Below are positions 34,475 through 42,519 of a stretch of 64,000 nucleotides of DNA, piece after piece. The DNA lies in NCBI GenBank assembly GCA_964248625.1, contig CAXTZG010000005.1:1-64000 (forward strand), written 5' to 3'. Origin of the DNA: Lichenicola sp964248625. GTDB taxonomy: Bacteria; Pseudomonadota; Alphaproteobacteria; Acetobacterales; Acetobacteraceae. The notes below the pieces were generated by a model, which saw only the letters and a list, made by a program, of their open reading frames with translations, did no database searches and was not told where the DNA came from. The first letter of the stretch is position 1; each line of letters starts with the position of its first letter. The translations under genes were made by a program, and so were the position numbers.

Positions 34475-34852
34475 TCACTTGGTGACCTTCTTCTTGCCGG
34501 CGATCGCCACCGCCTTGCCCTTGCGGGTGCGGGCGTTGGTGTGGGTGCGCTGGCCGCGCACCGGCAGGCCGCGGCGATGGCGCAGGCCGCGGTAGCAGCC
34601 GAGATCCATCAGGCGCTTGATGTTCATCGCCAGCTCGCGACGAAGGTCGCCCTCGACGCGGAAGTCGCGGTCGATCAGCTCGCGGATCTTGAGGATCTCG
34701 TCGTCGGACATCTCGTTGACGCGACGCTCGGGCGGGATGCCGAGCTGGGTGCAGATCTGCTGCGCCTTCGCCGGCCCGATGCCGAACACATAGGTCAGGC
34801 CGATAACCACTCGCTTGGTGGTCGGGATGTTCACACCGGCAATACGCGCCAA
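34475..34852 (-). CDS. rpsM: 30S ribosomal protein S13 (TTG start)
   Basis: 125 residues starting at TTG, which yields the canonical MARIAGVNIPTTKRVVIGLTYVFGIG of S13. A GTG nine bases earlier (34861) would add three residues, but it lies on top of the GAGGAG Shine-Dalgarno; spacing from that site to the TTG is about eight bases. The C-terminus RGQRTHTNARTRKGKAVAIAGKKK contacts P-site tRNA and the 50S head bridge. First gene after the strong promoter in the adk-rpsM gap. Confidence 0.93.
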   Translation of the reverse strand: MARIAGVNIPTTKRVVIGLTYVFGIGPAKAQQICTQLGIPPERRVNEMSDDEILKIRELIDRDFRVEGDLRRELAMNIKRLMDLGCYRGLRHRRGLPVRGQRTHTNARTRKGKAVAIAGKKKVTK

Positions 34853-35050
34853 GCCAGTCACTCCTCATCGGCCCGGATCGGACCTGACATTCCGGCTGCG
34901 GCCGGAACTGAAACTCTGCCCGCCGAGCGGGCGGTGTCGTCGTCGCAAGAGGGATGTCCCGCCGAGGACGACCACTCCCGAAGCATCGGATTTGCCGGCT
35001 CTCCGCAGCGCCACACCGAGGCGCAGGCGTAGGCCTGACTGAGGGCGCGC

Positions 35051-35078
35051 ACTATAGGGGCAAGACCCCTGCTGTCAA
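35051..35078 (-). promoter_or_regulatory. Housekeeping promoter for rpsM-rpsK-rpoA-rplQ
   Basis: Minus-strand TTGACA (35078-35073), 16-base spacer, TATAGT (35056-35051). This is the best sigma-70-type match in the window. The spacer itself contains an inverted repeat (gggg-tcttg-cccc). The leader to the rpsM start is about 190 bases and could host S4- or S13-type autoregulation, though no specific structure is proven. Confidence 0.75.
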
Positions 35079-35088
35079 ACGAAACTGA

Positions 35089-35769
35089 TCAACTTGCAGT
35101 GAGCATGGCCGTCGTCGGCGCCGTCCGCTGCAGGGCCGCGTCGATCTCGGCACTCACCGCCTCGATGCCCGCCATCCCGTCGATGTCGTGCACCAGCCCC
35201 TGCCCGCGATAGTATGGCAGGATCGGTGCCGTCTGCTGCCGATAGGCGTCGAGCCTGGCGGCGACCGTCTCGCGCATGTCGTCGGCGCGGCGGACGAACT
35301 CATGGCTGCCGCAGTTGTCGCAGACGCCATCCACATGCGGCCGCTTGAACTGGTCATGGTAGCCGGCGCCGCACCGGGCGCAGGCGAAACGGCCGGCAAT
35401 GCGCTCGGTCAACTCGGCCTCGTCGACCAGCAGCGACAGCACCGCATCGATCCGCAGGCCCATCTCCGCCAGCATCGCATCGAGCGCCTCCGCCTGCACT
35501 GCGGTGCGCGGGAAGCCGTCGAGAATGAAGCCGCGGACACAGTCCGGCTGGCCGATCCGGTTGTGGAGCATGGCGATCAGGATCTCGTCCGGCACCAGTC
35601 CGCCTGCATCCATGATCGCCTTGGCCCGGCGTCCGATGTCTGTGCCGCCCTGCACCTCGGCTCGAAGCATGTCGCCTGTCGAGATCTGCACGATGCCGTG
35701 CAGGGTCTCCAGCCGCTTCGCCTGGGTGCCCTTTCCGGCCCCTGGCGGTCCCAGGAAGATCAGCTTCAC
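35089..35769 (-). CDS. adk: Adenylate kinase, zinc-LID type
   Basis: 226 residues. Phosphotransfer between ATP and AMP: P-loop GPPGAGKGTQA near the N-terminus, AMP-site GFPRTAVQAEAL, and LID domain with a four-Cys zinc site (CARC ... CDNC, spaced by GAGYHDQFKRPHVDGV). The GTG start overlaps the secY stop by four bases (GTGA), so translation is coupled. The C-terminus is extended (RTAPTTAMLTAS). secY-adk order is typical; map and infA do not follow. Confidence 0.96.
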   Translation of the reverse strand: MKLIFLGPPGAGKGTQAKRLETLHGIVQISTGDMLRAEVQGGTDIGRRAKAIMDAGGLVPDEILIAMLHNRIGQPDCVRGFILDGFPRTAVQAEALDAMLAEMGLRIDAVLSLLVDEAELTERIAGRFACARCGAGYHDQFKRPHVDGVCDNCGSHEFVRRADDMRETVAARLDAYRQQTAPILPYYRGQGLVHDIDGMAGIEAVSAEIDAALQRTAPTTAMLTAS

Positions 35770-37118
35770 CGCGCCCTCGTCCGGCCGCGCGACTTGCGGA
35801 TCAGCCCCTCGTACTGGTGCGCCAGCAGGTGGGACTGGATCTGCGTCACGGTATCCATCGTCACCGACACGATGATGATCAGGCTGGTGCCGCCGAAGTA
35901 GAACGGCACATTGTAGCGACTGATCAGGATCTGCGGCAGCAGGCAGACCACGACGAGATAGAGCGCGCCGATCGTGGTCAGCCGGACCAGTATCCGGTCC
36001 AGATAATCCGAGGTGTTGGCGCCCGGCCGGATGCCGGGGATGAAGCCGCCCTGCTTGCGCAGGTTGTCGGCGGTCTCGGTCGGGTTGAACGCCACGGCGG
36101 CATAGAAGTACGAGAAGAACAGGATCATCGCCGCATAGAAGATCATGTAGAGCGGCTGGCCCTGCCCCAGCTGCTGGGCCAGGAAGCTGAGCCAGTGCGG
36201 CATGTTGGCGTTGCCGGACGCAAAGCCCGAGATGGTCACCGGGATCAGCAGCACCGAGGAGGCGAAGATCGGCGGGATCACGCCGGCGGTGTTCACCTTG
36301 AGCGGCATGTGGGTCGATTCGCCGCCGGTCATGCGGCTGCCGACCTGGCGCTTGGGATACTGGATCACGACCCGGCGCTGCGCGCTTTCCATGAACACGA
36401 TGAAGGCGATCACGGCGGCGGCCAGCAGCAGGAAGACCACCACGAACACCGGCGACAGGCCGCCGGTGTAGCCGAGCTGGAACAGCGTCGCGAGCGCATG
36501 CGGCAGGTTGGCGACGATGCCGGCGAAGATGATCAGCGAGATGCCGTTGCCGACGCCGCGCGAGGTGATCTGCTCGCCGAGCCACATCAGGAACATGGTC
36601 CCGCCGACCAGGGTGACGACGCAGGAGAAGCGGAAGAACAGCCCCGGATTGATCACCGCCGACATGCCGCCGGCGGCATGCAGGTTCTCCAGCCCGACCG
36701 AAATGCCGTAGGCCTGGAACAGCGCGATCAGCACGGTGAGGTAGCGGGTATACTGGTTGAGCTTCTTGCGTCCGCTCTCGCCCTCCTTCTTGATCGCTTC
36801 AAGCGTGGGGATCGCCGACGACATCAGCTGCACGATGATCGAGGCGCTGATGTAGGGCATGATGTTCAGCGCGAACACGGTCATGCGGCCGAGCGCTCCG
36901 CCCGAGAACATGTCGAACATGCCCAGGATGCCGCCCTGGTTGGCCGCCAGCAGCTGGCCCATCACGCGCGCATCCACGCCGGGGACCGGAATGTAGGTGC
37001 CCAGGCGATACACGATCAGCGCGCCGAGCGTGAACCAGATCCGCTTCTTGAGCTCGGTCGCCTTGGCGAACGCGCCGATATTCATGCTGGAAGCAAGCTG
37101 CTCCGCCGCAGAGGCCAT
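35766..37118 (-). CDS. secY: Protein translocase subunit SecY
   Basis: 450 residues with ten membrane helices. LGTYIPVPGVD in the N-terminal region, GGALGRMTVFALNIMPYISASIIVQLM as the lateral-gate and plug region, QYPKRQVGSRMTGGESTHMPLKVNTAGVIPPIF as the cytoplasmic C5 region for SecA and ribosome, and FNPTETADNLRKQGGFIPGIRPG identify it. Forms the Sec channel with SecE and SecG, which are encoded elsewhere. A 126-base gap separates it from rplO. Confidence 0.98.
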   Translation of the reverse strand: MASAAEQLASSMNIGAFAKATELKKRIWFTLGALIVYRLGTYIPVPGVDARVMGQLLAANQGGILGMFDMFSGGALGRMTVFALNIMPYISASIIVQLMSSAIPTLEAIKKEGESGRKKLNQYTRYLTVLIALFQAYGISVGLENLHAAGGMSAVINPGLFFRFSCVVTLVGGTMFLMWLGEQITSRGVGNGISLIIFAGIVANLPHALATLFQLGYTGGLSPVFVVVFLLLAAAVIAFIVFMESAQRRVVIQYPKRQVGSRMTGGESTHMPLKVNTAGVIPPIFASSVLLIPVTISGFASGNANMPHWLSFLAQQLGQGQPLYMIFYAAMILFFSYFYAAVAFNPTETADNLRKQGGFIPGIRPGANTSDYLDRILVRLTTIGALYLVVVCLLPQILISRYNVPFYFGGTSLIIIVSVTMDTVTQIQSHLLAHQYEGLIRKSRGRTRAR

Positions 37119-37244
37119 GCGCCCGTCCCTTTCACAAGAACAGCGCCGCGACGGAAGCCGCCGGGCGCTGTCTGTTTAACTCGACCGCTATCCGGTTCCA
37201 AGGGCGCGCTGCGCTCGCGCGCCGGCAGCACCCCGGGCCCGTCG

Positions 37245-37733
37245 TCAGGCCTCGACCGGCGCCTTCTTCACGACGGTCGTCCTGACCGAGCCGCCCAGCT
37301 TCTCCACCGCGGCGATCGCCGCGACCGATGCGCCGGAGACCTCGATGGTCAGCGGCCGGGTCAACTCGCCATTGGCCAGCAGCCGGATGCCGTTGACCTT
37401 GCCGGTGCCGATCAGGCCGGCCTTGCGCAGGCTGTCCTCGGTGATGGTCTCAGCCGCAGCCAGCTTGCCGTCGACGATCGCCTTCTCGATGGTGTCGAGA
37501 TTGATCGGCGCATAGACCTTGCGGAAGATGTTCTTGAAGCCGCGCTTGGGCAGACGACGGTAGATCGGCAGCTGGCCGCCCTCGAAGCCGTTCAGCGACA
37601 CGCCTTCGCGCGCCTTCTGACCCTTGACGCCCTTGCCCGAGGTCTTGCCCTTGCCCGAGCCGATGCCGCGCCCGAGCCGCTTCTTGCGGTAGTGCGCGCC
37701 CGCATTGTCGCGGAGCTGGTTCAGTTCGACCAT
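37245..37733 (-). CDS. rplO: 50S ribosomal protein L15
   Basis: 162 residues. MVELNQLRDNAGAHYRKKRLGRGIGSGKGKTSGKGVKGQKAR is the Gly/Lys-rich extended tail that threads into 23S rRNA; GFEGGQLPIYRRLPKRGF follows. A slightly extended C-terminus ends VKKAPVEA. One base separates it from rpmD. Confidence 0.98.
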   Translation of the reverse strand: MVELNQLRDNAGAHYRKKRLGRGIGSGKGKTSGKGVKGQKAREGVSLNGFEGGQLPIYRRLPKRGFKNIFRKVYAPINLDTIEKAIVDGKLAAAETITEDSLRKAGLIGTGKVNGIRLLANGELTRPLTIEVSGASVAAIAAVEKLGGSVRTTVVKKAPVEA

Positions 37734-37734
37734 G

Positions 37735-37932
37735 TCAGTCCTCCACCCGCACCAGGTGGTGCACCTTGCGGAGCATGCCGCGAACCGAGGGAGTATCCTC
37801 CAGCTCGCGGACCTTGCCGACCTTGTTCAGTCCAAGCCCGATCAGCGTCGCCTGCTGACCCGGCTTGCGGCCGTTGCCCGACGCGATCTGCTTGAAGCGG
37901 ACGGTCGGCTTCGTCGTCGTGTTCTCAGACAT
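37735..37932 (-). CDS. rpmD: 50S ribosomal protein L30
   Basis: 65 residues: an eight-residue Thr-rich lead, then VRFKQIASGNGRKPGQQATL and LEDTPSVRGMLRKVHHLVRVE, the small ferredoxin-like L30 fold. Start and end overlap or abut rpsE and rplO (8-base overlap and 1-base gap). A longer upstream reading inside rpsE was rejected. Confidence 0.96.
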   Translation of the reverse strand: MSENTTTKPTVRFKQIASGNGRKPGQQATLIGLGLNKVGKVRELEDTPSVRGMLRKVHHLVRVED

Positions 37933-38506
37933 CTGCCACCTCCGCCGCACCTTCGCGCTTGCCCAGGATGTCGGACACCTTCTTGCCGCGGCGGTTGGCC
38001 ACGGTGCGCGGGCTGGCGCAGCGCTCCAAGGCCGCGAAGGTCGCCTTGACCATGTTGTGCGGGTTGCGGCTGCCGAGCGACTTGGCGACCACGTCGCCGA
38101 TGCCCAGCGTCTCGAACACCGCACGCATCGGGCCGCCGGCGATGATGCCGGTGCCGGCCTCGGCCGAGCGCAGCACCACGTTGCCGGCACCGTAATGGCC
38201 GGTGACGTCGTGATGCAGGGTGCGCCCTTCCTTCATCGGCACGCGGATCATGGTGCGCTTGGCGCGCTCGGTCGCCTTGCGGATCGCTTCCGGCACCTCG
38301 CGCGCCTTGCCGGCGCCGTAGCCGACGCGGCCCTTCTGGTCGCCCACCACCACCAAGGCGGCGAAGGCGAAGCGACGTCCGCCCTTCACCACCTTGGCCA
38401 CGCGGTTGATGGTGACCAGCTTGTCGATGAGGTCGTCGCCGTCGCGATCCCGCTCGCGCCCGCCGTCGCGGCCTCCGCGGCCGCCTTCTCTGGGTTCACG
38501 TGCCAT
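37925..38506 (-). CDS. rpsE: 30S ribosomal protein S5
   Basis: 193 residues. A charged Arg/Asp/Gly N-terminal tail (about residues 1-30) precedes LIDKLVTINRVAKVVKGGRRFAFAALVVVGD, the double-stranded-RNA-binding part, and GSRNPHNMVKATFAAL. S5 lines the mRNA entry channel and influences accuracy. ATG chosen because the extension above it is unrelated sequence. Confidence 0.97.
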   Translation of the reverse strand: MAREPREGGRGGRDGGRERDRDGDDLIDKLVTINRVAKVVKGGRRFAFAALVVVGDQKGRVGYGAGKAREVPEAIRKATERAKRTMIRVPMKEGRTLHHDVTGHYGAGNVVLRSAEAGTGIIAGGPMRAVFETLGIGDVVAKSLGSRNPHNMVKATFAALERCASPRTVANRRGKKVSDILGKREGAAEVADV

Positions 38507-38519
38507 GTCGTGAGCTTTC

Positions 38520-38882
38520 CTAGAAGGCGAGGCCACCCTCGCGGGCAGCCTCCGCCAGCGCCTTGACGCGCCCATGATACATGTAGGCGCCGCGATCGAA
38601 CACGACCTGGCTCACCCCGGCGGCCAGCGCGCGCTCAGCGACCAGCTTGCCGACGGCACTCGCCGCATCCTTGTTCGCGCCGGTCTTGAACTGCTCGCGC
38701 ACGTCCTTGTCCAGCGACGAGGCTGCGGCCAGCGTGCGGCCGGCGACGTCGTCGATCACCTGGGCGTGGATGTTCTTGCCCGACCGGAACACCGACAGGC
38801 GCGGCCGTCCGCCGGCCTTGCGGCGGAGCTGGTAGCGGAGACGGTTGCGCCGCCGCTCCCGCAATTCCTGTTGCGTGCTCAT
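38520..38882 (-). CDS. rplR: 50S ribosomal protein L18
   Basis: 120 residues binding 5S rRNA: RRRNRLRYQLRRKAGGRPRLSVFRSGKNIHAQVIDD and VFDRGAYMYHGRVKALAEAAREGGLAF are typical. The ATG shares one base with the rplF stop (TAATG). Confidence 0.97.
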   Translation of the reverse strand: MSTQQELRERRRNRLRYQLRRKAGGRPRLSVFRSGKNIHAQVIDDVAGRTLAAASSLDKDVREQFKTGANKDAASAVGKLVAERALAAGVSQVVFDRGAYMYHGRVKALAEAAREGGLAF

Positions 38883-39415
38883 TACTTCTTCTTGCCTTCC
38901 TTGCGCCGGATCACTTCGTTGTCGTAGCGCACGCCCTTGCCCTTGTAGGGCTCCGGCGCACGGAAGTTCCGGATGTCGAGCGCCACCTGGCCGACACGCT
39001 GCTTGTCCACGCCCTCGACCGTCACGGCGGTCGGACGCGGGGTGGTGATCTTGATGCCGGGCGGGATCGCATAGACGACATCATGCGAATAGCCGAGATT
39101 CATCACCAGGTTGCTGCCCTGGATCGAGGCGCGGTAGCCGGTGCCGGTGATCTCCAGCGTCTTGGAGTAGCCGGTCGACACGCCCTTGACCATCGACGCG
39201 ACCAGCGCGCGCGTGGTGCCCCACATCATCCGCGCCTGGGCCGCCGTGCCGAGCGGCACCACCGTGACGCGGCCGCCCTCGACCGTGGTCTCGACGTGAT
39301 GCGACAGCGGCAGCGTCAGCTCGCCGAGCTTGCCCTTCGCGGTCAGGATCCCGCCGGCGATGGCGACATCGACGCCCTGAGGGATCTCGACGGGATATTT
39401 GCCAATGCGTGACAT
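38882..39415 (-). CDS. rplF: 50S ribosomal protein L6
   Basis: 177 residues with the two tandem L6 domains: MSRIGKYPVEIPQGVDVAI, MWGTTRALVASMVKGVSTGY, and C-terminal RAPEPYKGKGVRYDNEVIRRKEGKKK at the sarcin-ricin loop side. The upstream in-frame extension is non-family sequence. Confidence 0.97.
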   Translation of the reverse strand: MSRIGKYPVEIPQGVDVAIAGGILTAKGKLGELTLPLSHHVETTVEGGRVTVVPLGTAAQARMMWGTTRALVASMVKGVSTGYSKTLEITGTGYRASIQGSNLVMNLGYSHDVVYAIPPGIKITTPRPTAVTVEGVDKQRVGQVALDIRNFRAPEPYKGKGVRYDNEVIRRKEGKKK

Positions 39416-39425
39416 GAATCCCTCC

Positions 39426-39824
39426 TCAGAACACCCGACACAGAACCTCGCCGCCAACATTGGCAGCGCGGGCTTCCGCATCGGACAGGACGCCGCGAGG
39501 CGTCGACAGGATCGAGACGCCGAGACCGGCATAGACCCGGGGCAGCTCCTTGATCTTCGAATAGACACGGCGACCGGGCTTGGAGACGCGGTGGATCTCC
39601 TTGATGACCGGCTCGCCTTCCATGTACTTCAGCTCGATGCGCAGCTGGGCGATGCCCGTGCGAACCTCCTCGAGCTTGAAGCCGCGGATATAGCCCTCGC
39701 GGCGCAGCGCCTCGAGCACGTTGGCGCGCAGCTTGGACGCCGGCGCCACGCAGGCGGCGTGGCGGGCGTGCTGCGCATTGCGGATGCGGGTGAGCATGTC
39801 ACCCAGCGGATCGGACATGGACAT
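39426..39824 (-). CDS. rpsH: 30S ribosomal protein S8
   Basis: 132 residues; DPLGDMLTRIRNAQHARHA at the start and GLGVSILSTPRGVLSDAEARAANVGGEVLCRVF at the end are the S8 hallmarks. In other bacteria S8 also represses the spc operon by binding a structure near rplE. MSMSD allows either of two ATGs six bases apart. Confidence 0.97.
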   Translation of the reverse strand: MSMSDPLGDMLTRIRNAQHARHAACVAPASKLRANVLEALRREGYIRGFKLEEVRTGIAQLRIELKYMEGEPVIKEIHRVSKPGRRVYSKIKELPRVYAGLGVSILSTPRGVLSDAEARAANVGGEVLCRVF

Positions 39825-39838
39825 CTAGGTCGTGCTCC

Positions 39839-40144
39839 CTACCAGCTCGACTTGACCATGCCGGGGATCTGGCCGCTGCTGGCCAAGTCGCGCAGCGCGA
39901 TGCGGCTCAGCCCGAACTTGCGGTAGTTGGCGCGCGAGCGTCCGGTCAGCCTGCAGAGCAGCTTCACCCGCACGCGCGAGCCGTTGCGCGGCAATTCGGC
40001 CAGCTTCAGCGACGCCTCGAAGCGGTCTTCCACCGGCAGCGTGCGATCCATGACGATGTTCTTGAGCGCCGAGCGCTTGCCTTTGTCGCGCGCCGCCATG
40101 TGCACGCGCTTGGCGTTGCGATTAACGGAAGAGGTCTTGGCCAT
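39839..40144 (-). CDS. rpsN: 30S ribosomal protein S14 (long, zinc-free form)
   Basis: 101 residues, the long type without the CxxC zinc motif of the short S14. MAKTSSVNRNAKR and LCRLTGRSRANYRKFGLSRIALRDLASSGQIPGMVKSSW are typical. A 76-base gap to rplE is the widest within this part of the cluster. Confidence 0.97.
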   Translation of the reverse strand: MAKTSSVNRNAKRVHMAARDKGKRSALKNIVMDRTLPVEDRFEASLKLAELPRNGSRVRVKLLCRLTGRSRANYRKFGLSRIALRDLASSGQIPGMVKSSW

Positions 40145-40220
40145 GCCTTGTACTACCCTCCGGAACCTGCCGGGCGGACCCGACGGTTTTCCAAAACAGA
40201 TTCTAGTCGGTGAAGACGGA

Positions 40221-40805
40221 TCAGTTGCCGGCCGCCTGCGGCGTGAACGGCAGGTCGAAAGCCTTCAGCAGCGCCTTCGCTTCCGCGTCGGTTTTTGCGG
40301 TGGTCACGAAGATGATGTCCATGCCGCGCACCTGATCGACCTTGTCGTAGTTGATCTCCGGGAACACGATCTGCTCCTTGAGACCCATCGCGAAGTTGCC
40401 GCGGCCGTCGAAGCCCTTGTTGTTGGCCAGGCCGCGGAAGTCGCGCACGCGCGGCATCGCGATCGTTACCAGACGATCCAGGAACTCGTACATCCGCGTC
40501 CGGCGCAGCGTGACCTTGGTGCCGATCGGCAGGCCCTCGCGGATCTTGAAGCCGGCGATCGCCTTCTTGGCGATCGTCTTCACCGGCTTCTGCCCCGCGA
40601 TCAGGGTCAGCTCGGCCACCGCGGCGTCGAGCTTCTTCTGGTCGCCGGCCGCTTCGCCGACGCCCATGTTGATGACGATCTTCTCCAGGCGCGGCACCTG
40701 CATCACGTTCTTGTAGCCGAACTGCTCGCGCAGGGCCGCCCGCATCTCGTCGTTGTAGCGCTGCTGCATGCGAGGCAGGCTGCGCACTTCTCTTGTGTCG
40801 GACAT
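40221..40805 (-). CDS. rplE: 50S ribosomal protein L5
   Basis: 194 residues binding 5S rRNA at the central protuberance. QRYNDEMRAALREQFGYKNVMQVPRLEKIVINMGVGEA and GMDIIFVTTAKTDAEAKALLKAFDLPF are conserved. A short acidic/Arg lead (MSDTREVRSLPRM) extends the N-terminus. Confidence 0.98.
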   Translation of the reverse strand: MSDTREVRSLPRMQQRYNDEMRAALREQFGYKNVMQVPRLEKIVINMGVGEAAGDQKKLDAAVAELTLIAGQKPVKTIAKKAIAGFKIREGLPIGTKVTLRRTRMYEFLDRLVTIAMPRVRDFRGLANNKGFDGRGNFAMGLKEQIVFPEINYDKVDQVRGMDIIFVTTAKTDAEAKALLKAFDLPFTPQAAGN

Positions 40806-40817
40806 AGACGCGCTCCC

Positions 40818-41138
40818 TTAGCTCTCGATGACTTCGCCGGTCGCCTTGGCGACGCGGACCTTGCGGCCGCCTTCGAGCACGCGGAATCCGACCTTGGTCG
40901 GCTTGCCGCTCTTGGGATCGACCAGCTTCAGGTTCGACAGATGGATCGGCGCCTCGCGCTCGATGATCCCGCCCGCCTCGCCCATGCGGCCCGGCTTGGT
41001 GTGGCGCTTGGCGATCGCCACGCCGCGCACCACCGCCTTGTTCGCCGACGGCGACACGGACAGCACCTCGCCGCGGGTTCCCCTGGAGGAGCCGGTGATG
41101 ACCAGAACCTGGTCGCCTTTCTTGATGCGGGCCGCCAT
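40818..41138 (-). CDS. rplX: 50S ribosomal protein L24
   Basis: 106 residues with the KOW motif (IKKGDQVLVITGSSRGTRGEVLSV), plus GIIEREAPIHLSNLKLVDP. Early 50S assembly initiator at the tunnel exit. The ATG shares one base with the rplN stop. Confidence 0.97.
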   Translation of the reverse strand: MAARIKKGDQVLVITGSSRGTRGEVLSVSPSANKAVVRGVAIAKRHTKPGRMGEAGGIIEREAPIHLSNLKLVDPKSGKPTKVGFRVLEGGRKVRVAKATGEVIES

Positions 41139-41506
41139 CACAGCACCTCCGGCGCCAGCGAGATGATCTTCATGAACTTGCGCGCGCGCAGCTCGCGCAC
41201 CACCGGTCCGAAGATGCGGGTGCCGATCGGCTCCTGCTGCTTGTTGATCAGCACCGCCGCATTGCGATCGAAGCGGATCGCGCTGCCGTCGGCGCGACGC
41301 ACCGGGAACGAGGTGCGGACGATGACGGCCTGATGCACGTCGCCCTTCTTCACCTTGCCGCGCGGGATCGCCTCCTTGATGGAGACGACGATCACGTCGC
41401 CGACCGAGGCGGTCTTCCGCTTGGAACCGCCCAGCACCTTGATGCACTGCACCCGACGCGCGCCGGAATTGTCGGCGACGTCCAGGTTGGTCTCGGGATG
41501 GATCAT
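41138..41506 (-). CDS. rplN: 50S ribosomal protein L14
   Basis: 122 residues, exactly the family length. MIHPETNLDVADNSGARRVQCIKVLGGSKRK and FGPVVRELRARKFMKIISLAPEVL are the universal ends of L14, which forms intersubunit bridge B8. Confidence 0.98.
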   Translation of the reverse strand: MIHPETNLDVADNSGARRVQCIKVLGGSKRKTASVGDVIVVSIKEAIPRGKVKKGDVHQAVIVRTSFPVRRADGSAIRFDRNAAVLINKQQEPIGTRIFGPVVRELRARKFMKIISLAPEVL

Positions 41507-41520
41507 TGCTTTCTAGCCCT

Positions 41521-41811
41521 TCAGGCCGACACGGACGCGGACGCGTCGGCGGCTGCCACGACATCGCCCATCGGCGTGCCGTTGCGGTTCACCACCGTCC
41601 AGGTCTTGCGCTTGCTGATCGGCGGGCACTCGATGATGCGCACCGTGTCGCCGATCTTGCACTCGTTGGCTTCGTCATGCGCCGCGTACTTCTTGGAGCG
41701 GCGGATGAACTTCTTGTAGAGCGGATGGATCACGCGACGATCGACCAGAACCGTAATGGTCTTGTCCATCTTGTCGCTGGTCACCCGCCCGGTGAGGACG
41801 CGCCTCGGCAT
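41521..41811 (-). CDS. rpsQ: 30S ribosomal protein S17
   Basis: 96 residues. MPRRVLTGRVTSDKMDKTITVLVDRR and GDTVRIIECPPISKRKTWTVVN form the OB-fold core. The tail (VVAAADASASVSA) is longer than in E. coli. The ATG sits 13 bases after rpmC; upstream in-frame codons belong to the rpmC region. Confidence 0.96.
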   Translation of the reverse strand: MPRRVLTGRVTSDKMDKTITVLVDRRVIHPLYKKFIRRSKKYAAHDEANECKIGDTVRIIECPPISKRKTWTVVNRNGTPMGDVVAAADASASVSA

Positions 41812-41824
41812 CGCCCGTCTCCTC

Positions 41825-42076
41825 TCAGGACCTGCCGGCGGCGGCTGCCGCTGGCTTCTTGTTCGCGGCGGACGCCGCAGACTTGCTCGCGTGCTGCACG
41901 GTCTTGAGGCGCGCGATCTCGCGACGCACCTCGCGCACCCGGCTTGCACCTTCCGTCTGTCCGACCGCACGCTGGAAGCGCAGGTTGAACTGTTCCTTCT
42001 TGAGGTCGAGCAGCAATGTGCCCAACTCGTCCTCGGTCTTCGCCCGCAGTTCGGACGGCTTGGTCGCCTTCGCCAT
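41825..42076 (-). CDS. rpmC: 50S ribosomal protein L29
   Basis: 83 residues, longer than the usual 60-70. The helical hairpin is seen in LRAKTEDELGTLLLDLKKEQFNLRFQRAVGQTEGASRVREVRREIARLKTV. An Ala/Lys-rich tail (SKSAASAANKKPAAAAAGRS) is extra. Lies at the exit tunnel as a docking site. Confidence 0.95.
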   Translation of the reverse strand: MAKATKPSELRAKTEDELGTLLLDLKKEQFNLRFQRAVGQTEGASRVREVRREIARLKTVQHASKSAASAANKKPAAAAAGRS

Positions 42077-42077
42077 C

Positions 42078-42494
42078 TCACGCCTCTCCGATGCGGGTCA
42101 CGAACTTGGTCTTGATCGGCAGCTTGGCCGCACCGAGTGCCAGCGCCTCCTTGGCGATCTCCACCGGCACGCCGTCGATCTCGAACACGATGCGGCCTGG
42201 CTTGACGCGCGCCACCCAGAACTCCGGCGAGCCCTTGCCCGAGCCCATGCGGACCTCGGCCGGCTTGGTCGAGACCGGGACGTCCGGGAAGATGCGGATC
42301 CAGACGCGGCCGGCGCGCTTCATGGCGCGCGTGATCGCCCGGCGCGACGCCTCGATCTGACGCGCGGTCACCCGCTCGGGCTCCAGCGCCTTGAGGCCGA
42401 ACGCGCCGAAGTTCAGCGTGGTGCCGCCCTTGGCCAGCCCGTGGATGCGGCCCTTGTGGGCCTTGCGGTACTTCGTCCGCTTCGGAGACAGCAT
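42078..42494 (-). CDS. rplP: 50S ribosomal protein L16
   Basis: 138 residues. MLSPKRTKYRKAHKGRIHGLAKGGTTLNFGAFGLKALEPERVTARQIEASRRAITR is strongly conserved and contacts A-site tRNA elbow. One base separates it from rpmC. Confidence 0.98.
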   Translation of the reverse strand: MLSPKRTKYRKAHKGRIHGLAKGGTTLNFGAFGLKALEPERVTARQIEASRRAITRAMKRAGRVWIRIFPDVPVSTKPAEVRMGSGKGSPEFWVARVKPGRIVFEIDGVPVEIAKEALALGAAKLPIKTKFVTRIGEA

Positions 42495-42519
42495 GTTATT
42501 CTACCCTTGAAGCGGCAAA

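Noticed and set aside
35089..36585. Single 498-codon protein joining secY-overlapping sequence with adenylate kinase
   Set aside because: The upstream half is an out-of-frame reading of secY. Adenylate kinase starts at the GTG overlapping the secY stop.
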